This document shows positions 34,950 through 38,503 of a DNA stretch of 38,503 nt, one piece after another. The DNA is from Muribaculaceae bacterium. GTDB lineage: Bacteria > Bacteroidota > Bacteroidia > Bacteroidales > Muribaculaceae. Location: the NCBI GenBank assembly GCA_016290325.1, contig JAEETL010000027.1, forward strand, positions 1-38,503, in the 5' to 3' direction. Positions within the stretch are counted from its first letter, which is position 1; every line of letters starts with the position of its first letter. The translations under genes were made by a program, and so were the position numbers. Below the pieces are notes generated by a model, which worked only from the letters and a program-made list of their open reading frames with translations, was not told where the DNA came from and did no database searches.

Positions 34950-35049
34950 GGTCATTGCCACAGCCCGCGGTAAAAAGCAGTACGACAAGCGACAGTCCAT
35001 CAAGGAACGCGAGGACAAGCGAACCATCGATCGCATGTTCAAGCACTAA
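34792..35049 (+). pseudogene. Displaced smpB 3' fragment fused to an unrelated open frame
   Basis: The last 32 codons of smpB (from V-I-A-T-A-R-G to the stop) are repeated exactly and remain in frame with 53 upstream codons that resemble no known protein (starting [10 protein letters not shown]). It lacks the whole OB-fold core of SmpB, so it cannot work as SmpB. Most likely it is a non-expressed duplication scar. If translated, it would make an 85-residue protein bearing only the tmRNA-pathway tail. Confidence 0.6.
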
Positions 35050-35056
35050 CCCCTAT
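34950..35056 (+). repeat. Direct repeat copy 2 (displaced smpB end)
   Basis: Identical to 33953-34059 over 107 bases at a constant offset of 997. The following terminator region is similar without gaps but not identical; differences fall in the spacer and the hairpin loop, while the stem arms are kept. Confidence 0.97.
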
Positions 35057-35074
35057 ACATAAGTCATAAAACAA

Positions 35075-35103
35075 AACAGGCGACCATTCGGCCGCCTGTT
35101 TTA
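35075..35103. terminator. Terminator copy 2, serving oadB as well
   Basis: CAGGCG (35077-35082) pairs with CGCCTG (35093-35098), with A and T runs outside both arms. It can end transcription from the left and also the minus-strand decarboxylase operon, whose last stop is at 35126. Confidence 0.8.
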
Positions 35104-35125
35104 TTGAGTATCATGTGATTGTGTC

Positions 35126-36280
35126 TTATCCCAAGAAGCCCAGGAGGACACCGGCAGCAACTGCTGAGCCGATCACGCCGGCCACGTTGGGCCCCATGGC
35201 GTGCATGAGCAGGTAGTTGCTGGGATCAGCTTTAAGACCCTGGTCGTTGCTGATGCGTGCGGCCATAGGCACAGCCGACACACCGGCATTACCGATAAGC
35301 GGGTTCAACTTCTTGCTCTTGGGCAAAATCAGGTTAAAGATCTTCACGAACAAAACACCCGAACAGGTGGCGATGACAAAGGCACATGCACCAAGGATAA
35401 AGATAAAGATAGTCTCCTTGGTCAGGAACTGTGATGCCTGGGTCGAAGCACCCACGGTCATACCCAGCAGGATGGTCACGATGTCGGTCATCGCGTTGCT
35501 GGCAGTGTGGGCCAGACGCTTGGTCACACCGCTCTCACGCAGCAGGTTGCCGAAGAACAGCATACCCAACAGGGGGATAGCTGAGGGCACCACGAAGCAG
35601 GTGAGCAACAAACCGAAGATGGGGAAGACGATCTTCTCCAGCTGGCTGACCTTGCGGGCGGGTTTCATGCGCATCATGCGCTCCTTCTTGGTCGTGAGCA
35701 GGCGCATGATGGGCGGCTGGATCACCGGCACGAGCGCCATGTAGCTGTAGGCACTCACGGCAATCGCACCCATCAGGTTGGGCGCCAGTTTGGACGACAA
35801 GAAGATAGCGGTGGGGCCGTCTGCACCACCAATGATGGCGATAGCACCAGCCTGGTCGGGCATGAAGCCCAGGAACAGGGCGATCATATAGGCACCAAAG
35901 ATACCGAACTGTGCCGCAGCGCCAACAAGCATCAGCTTGGGGTTAGCCAACAACGCACTGAAGTCGGTCATCGCACCTATGCCCAGGAAGATCAACGGCG
36001 GGTACCAGCCGTTGCGCACACCTTGATATAGGATGTTTAGCACTGACCCATCCTCATAGATGCCGATCTCGTTACCCGGCTGGAACGGAATGTTACCAAT
36101 CAGGATACCGAAGCCGATGGGCACGAGCAGCATGGGCTCAAAATCATGCTTAATGGCGAGGTAGATAAAGAACAGACCCACCAAAATCATGATCAGGTTA
36201 GTGTAGTCAAAGTTGTAGAACCCCGTGAAGTGCCAGAAGTCCAACAACTTGGTGAACAGGAAATTGTCAAGCAGTACCAT
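35126..36280 (-). CDS. oadB: Sodium-translocating decarboxylase beta subunit
   Basis: 384 residues with many membrane segments. This is the integral-membrane part of the biotin-dependent decarboxylase that removes CO2 from carboxybiotin and exports Na+. Signature stretches seen: FGILIGNIPFQPGNEIG, GVRNGWYPPLIFLGIGAMTD, FGIFGAYMIALFLGFMPDQA, AIIGGADGPTAIFLSSKLAP with the conserved D-G-P, and the C-terminal NPLIGNAGVSAVPMAARIS and NYLLMHAMGPNVAGVIGSA. It is the last gene of the operon mmdA-oadG-biotin carrier-oadB, 16 bases after the carrier. The substrate is set by the alpha subunit, here probably methylmalonyl-CoA. Confidence 0.94.
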   Translation of the reverse strand: MVLLDNFLFTKLLDFWHFTGFYNFDYTNLIMILVGLFFIYLAIKHDFEPMLLVPIGFGILIGNIPFQPGNEIGIYEDGSVLNILYQGVRNGWYPPLIFLGIGAMTDFSALLANPKLMLVGAAAQFGIFGAYMIALFLGFMPDQAGAIAIIGGADGPTAIFLSSKLAPNLMGAIAVSAYSYMALVPVIQPPIMRLLTTKKERMMRMKPARKVSQLEKIVFPIFGLLLTCFVVPSAIPLLGMLFFGNLLRESGVTKRLAHTASNAMTDIVTILLGMTVGASTQASQFLTKETIFIFILGACAFVIATCSGVLFVKIFNLILPKSKKLNPLIGNAGVSAVPMAARISNDQGLKADPSNYLLMHAMGPNVAGVIGSAVAAGVLLGFLG

Positions 36281-36296
36281 AATCTGGAGTCTGTTT

Positions 36297-36731
36297 TTAT
36301 CCGATTACCATGATTGTGTTACCCTCGAGTACCGAATCCTCCTTCGATACCTCGATGCTCTTGACAGTACCGTCAACGCCAGCATGGATCTCATTGCCCA
36401 TCTTCATGGCTTCGAGGATGCAAACGACATCGTCGGCCTTTACCTGCTGACCCACCTTGACAAAGATGTCCTTGATGACGCCGGGAAGCGGCGACTCAAT
36501 GACGTGACCGCCACCAGCGGCGGGAGCGGCCTTGCGGGCTGCGGGCTTGGGAGCGGCAGCGGGAGCATCGCTCACGGCAACACGCTTCACTGCGGGAGCG
36601 GCCTTGGGCTGCTCGGGCAACTCAACGTCATAGGCTACACCGTTGACCTGGATGTGGGCGATGTTGCCCTCAATGTTATCGACAGCAACATTGTACTCGT
36701 TGCCATTGATTTTATACTTGTATTCCTTCAT
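36297..36731 (-). CDS. mmdC: Biotin carboxyl carrier subunit of the decarboxylase
   Basis: 144 residues. The N-terminal part (about 1-40) is a small carrier-type leader, then an Ala/Pro-rich flexible linker (about 42-75), then the biotinyl domain with the modified lysine K110 in EAMKMGNEIH. The domain begins HVIESPLPGVIKDIFVKVG, and the C-terminal half repeats the fold (GTVKSIEVSKEDSVLEG). The carrier shuttles CO2 from the alpha subunit to OadB. It is 26 bases after oadG and 16 bases before oadB. It could also be written as an acetyl-CoA carboxylase-type carrier, but the operon settles its role. Confidence 0.92.
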   Translation of the reverse strand: MKEYKYKINGNEYNVAVDNIEGNIAHIQVNGVAYDVELPEQPKAAPAVKRVAVSDAPAAAPKPAARKAAPAAGGGHVIESPLPGVIKDIFVKVGQQVKADDVVCILEAMKMGNEIHAGVDGTVKSIEVSKEDSVLEGNTIMVIG

Positions 36732-36757
36732 TTTGAGTGAATGATTTTTATTGGTGA

Positions 36758-37774
36758 TTATTTTTTGATAACGGGTAATTCACGCATCAGGCCAGTTTTT
36801 GAAGCCCATGTCGAGCCGTCACGGGGAGTAAGCGTCAACACGCCACTCTCGTTGTCGTGGGCGTTCAGGTGCTGATACAAGGCGAAGCAGATGGCTGCCA
36901 TCGTTTCGCCGTCGGCATCACCACCAGCGGGAATAGCGGCAGCTTGGGCAGCAGGAGCGGCCTCGGCTTTAGGCTTATCCTCGCTCGACAGGTTGCGGCT
37001 GGCAAACATACCGAACAACTTGAAGAGGATGTAGAGCAGTGCCAGTGCAATGAATACTACCGACATGGCTAACAGGGCAATCCAGTAACCGTGAGGATCC
37101 TTGATGTGGAAGGCCTCGATGTTCTCGTTCACCTCGCGGATGTTGTAGTTACCCTTGGTGACAGCGGACTCGATGGTCTTGCCGTCTTTCACGGTCCACT
37201 CGGTCTTGCCGTCGTCCAGTACGCTCGGCAGACGGCCCTCGGCCTTAATAGCGTAAGTCTCACCAACGTTAAGCGTGGCGGGAATTGTCACGTCGTCAAC
37301 CAGGTCACCATTCACGTCATAGAGGGCAATGTAATTGTCCTTGCCACTGGTGAAAGTGAAAGGCATGTGGAAGGTGCCCGACTTGGGGTCACCATCGGCT
37401 TCCATGACGAAGTGGGTGCGAGGAGCGATCTTGGTGTGGCGCTCATCGCCGCGGGGAATCTCGTAGATGGCCCCGGGTTGGGCTTCGCAGAGTTCAACCA
37501 GAATCTGTTTGGGCTTTTTCTTGTTGCCCTTATTCTTATCGAACACATTCTGGATCTCCTCACGGCTCAAGGTCGTGATGAACATCTGCTCGACGGCAGT
37601 TGAGCCATAGGACGAGTTATAGAACTCGACCCAGCCATTGCCGCCCGTGCTATCCTGCTGCACCATTACCTCGTTGATGCGCACGTTCTTGCGGCTTTGC
37701 GCGAGCGTGGGCAGGGCGAGGATGGCACACAACAGCATGAGTGTCAATGCTCTTTTACTCATAACAGTTTGCAT
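36758..37774 (-). CDS. OadG-type gamma subunit with an exported lamin-tail-like domain
   Basis: About 338 residues. Start is uncertain: ATG 37774 (MQTVMSKRAL) or 37762; an earlier ATG at 37801 would overlap the mmdA end. A signal peptide (KRALTLMLLCAILALPTLAQ) leads to an exported domain of about 130 residues that begins NVRINEVMVQQD and GWVEFYNSS, a lamin-tail-like pattern. A single membrane helix (YWIALLAMSVVFIALALLYI) is followed by a short cytoplasmic tail like OadG, rich in Ala with ICFALYQHLNAHDNESGVLT. OadG normally is about 80-100 residues and stabilises the decarboxylase complex; the extra outer domain is unusual. It lies between mmdA and the biotin carrier. Confidence 0.75.
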   Translation of the reverse strand: MQTVMSKRALTLMLLCAILALPTLAQSRKNVRINEVMVQQDSTGGNGWVEFYNSSYGSTAVEQMFITTLSREEIQNVFDKNKGNKKKPKQILVELCEAQPGAIYEIPRGDERHTKIAPRTHFVMEADGDPKSGTFHMPFTFTSGKDNYIALYDVNGDLVDDVTIPATLNVGETYAIKAEGRLPSVLDDGKTEWTVKDGKTIESAVTKGNYNIREVNENIEAFHIKDPHGYWIALLAMSVVFIALALLYILFKLFGMFASRNLSSEDKPKAEAAPAAQAAAIPAGGDADGETMAAICFALYQHLNAHDNESGVLTLTPRDGSTWASKTGLMRELPVIKK

Positions 37775-37781
37775 TGATGGT

Positions 37782-38503
37782 TTACAAGGGGATATTGCCA
37801 TGCTTCTTGGCAGGGTTGGTCAACTTCTTGGTGCGCAGCACTTCCAGGGCGCGGATTACGCGGAAGCGGGTGTTGCGCGGTTCAATCACGTCGTCGATGT
37901 AGCCATAACGGGCTGCATTGTAAGGCGTGCAGAAGAGGTTGTTGTACTCGTCTTCCTTGGCCTGGATGAACTTCTTGCCTTCTTCGAGCAGCTCCTTAGC
38001 CTTCTTCTCATCGCCGGCAGCCTTGGCTTCCTCGGCTTGAGTCTTGAAGTTCTTGCTGTCCTTGGCATAGAGGATCTCGGCAGCACCTGCAGCACCCATC
38101 ACAGCGATCTCGGCGCTAGGCCATGCATAGTTCAAGTCACCACGCAGCTGCTTGCAGCTCATCACGATGTGAGAGCCGCCGTAGCTCTTACGCAGGGTTA
38201 CGGTTACCTTGGGCACAGTAGCTTCGCCATAGGCGTACAGCAACTTAGCACCGTTCATGATCACGGCATTGTACTCTTGGCCGGTACCAGGCAGGAAGCC
38301 GGGCACGTCAACGAGGGTTACCAGAGGAATGTTAAAGGCATCGCAGAAGCGAACAAAGCGACCGCCCTTCTTCGAGGCGTTCACGTCGAGCACACCTGCC
38401 ATGCAGTTGGGCTGGTTGGCAACAACACCAACGGCCTGGCCGTTGAAGCGAGCGAAACCAACGATGATGTTCTTAGCAAAGTCCTTGTGAACCTCGAGGA
38501 ACT
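37782..38503 (-). CDS. mmdA: Methylmalonyl-CoA decarboxylase alpha subunit (C-terminal part; gene continues past the right edge)
   Basis: About 240 residues of a carboxyltransferase-type alpha subunit; the start lies outside the window. What is seen: [20 protein letters not shown], the [19 protein letters not shown] stretch, [40 protein letters not shown] and the Ala/Lys-rich helical tail, ending with [15 protein letters not shown]. It removes carboxyl from methylmalonyl-CoA (or a similar acyl-CoA) onto biotin, driving the Na+ pump with OadB. Followed by oadG after 7 bases if the 37774 start is used. A propionyl-CoA carboxylase beta subunit would look similar; the neighbouring oadB and oadG favour the decarboxylase. 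Confidence 0.9.
   Translation of the reverse strand, partial: FLEVHKDFAKNIIVGFARFNGQAVGVVANQPNCMAGVLDVNASKKGGRFVRFCDAFNIPLVTLVDVPGFLPGTGQEYNAVIMNGAKLLYAYGEATVPKVTVTLRKSYGGSHIVMSCKQLRGDLNYAWPSAEIAVMGAAGAAEILYAKDSKNFKTQAEEAKAAGDEKKAKELLEEGKKFIQAKEDEYNNLFCTPYNAARYGYIDDVIEPRNTRFRVIRALEVLRTKKLTNPAKKHGNIPL

Larger units (their letters stand above)
33953..35056. mobile_element. Candidate mini-island inserted at the 3' end of smpB
   Basis: Two copies of the smpB 3' end, 997 bases apart, bracket about 0.9 kb of AT-rich DNA (39 G+C in 120 bases at 34201-34320, against roughly half in smpB). The first copy completes a functional smpB; the second is a displaced tail. The cargo is one unrecognised membrane protein gene on the minus strand. 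That is the geometry of attL/attR flanking an integrated element. There is no integrase, so it would be non-autonomous or a remnant. A local duplication with insertion is the alternative. Confidence 0.5.

Noticed and set aside
33585..35125. An ssrA (tmRNA) or tRNA gene beside smpB as the integration target
   Set aside because: No CCA-ended tRNA-like fold or tmRNA tag frame was recognised; the repeat falls inside the smpB coding end.
37763..37801. Start of the OadG gene at 37801
   Set aside because: It overlaps the mmdA end and puts a polar stretch before the signal peptide; 37774 or 37762 fits better.

Overview
The window reads as ordinary chromosome of a Bacteroidales bacterium, most likely near Prevotellaceae or Muribaculaceae (the family is inference). 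The support is a type 9 secretion translocon gene (sprA) directly after ruvA, a DUF4290 gene in a tsaB-rimM neighbourhood, a LolA-like protein beside a four-helix FtsK, an archaeal-type prolyl-tRNA synthetase, a Na+-pumping decarboxylase operon, and Bacteroidetes-type promoters (-7 TAnnTTTG, often with TTTG or TTG about 19-20 bases upstream). GC is near 50 percent in most genes.

Layout. 1-1225 (+): end of korA and all of korB (2-oxoglutarate:ferredoxin oxidoreductase). 1229-8367 (-): DUF445 membrane protein, LolA-like carrier, ftsK, prs and a cytoplasmic GH13 amylase. 8513-15771 (+): threonine aldolase, a secreted C10 protease fused to dockerin-like repeats and an FGE-like domain, then a housekeeping run tsaB, DUF4290, rimM, OmpA-like protein and proS. 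15928-16878 (+): YitT family transporter. 16879-17481 holds no gene, only hairpins and terminators. 17482-20477 (+): small membrane protein, PstS-like lipoprotein and a large TPR protein, the last with a textbook sigma-54 promoter. 20627-32118 (+): subtilisin-like protease with dockerin-like tail, ruvA, the 2527-residue sprA, and an EpsG/Wzy-like membrane protein. 32202-32837 (-): lipoprotein nitroreductase. 33024-34052 (+): YIP1-like protein and smpB. 35126-38503 (-): oadB, biotin carrier, oadG and the end of mmdA.

The most unusual locus is 33953-35056. The last 107 bases of smpB, with its terminator copied less exactly, occur again 997 bases downstream. The two copies bracket an AT-rich insert whose only convincing gene encodes an unrecognised four-helix membrane protein on the opposite strand. 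This is the layout left when an element integrates into the 3' end of a gene and restores it, but no integrase is present, so it is either a non-autonomous mini-island or a remnant.

Functionally the window combines anaerobic energy metabolism (KorAB; a methylmalonyl-CoA decarboxylase Na+ pump suited to propionate formation), envelope and protein export (SprA, LolA-like, OmpA-like, two secreted proteases), tRNA and ribosome maintenance (TsaB, RimM, ProS, SmpB) and chromosome handling (FtsK, RuvA).
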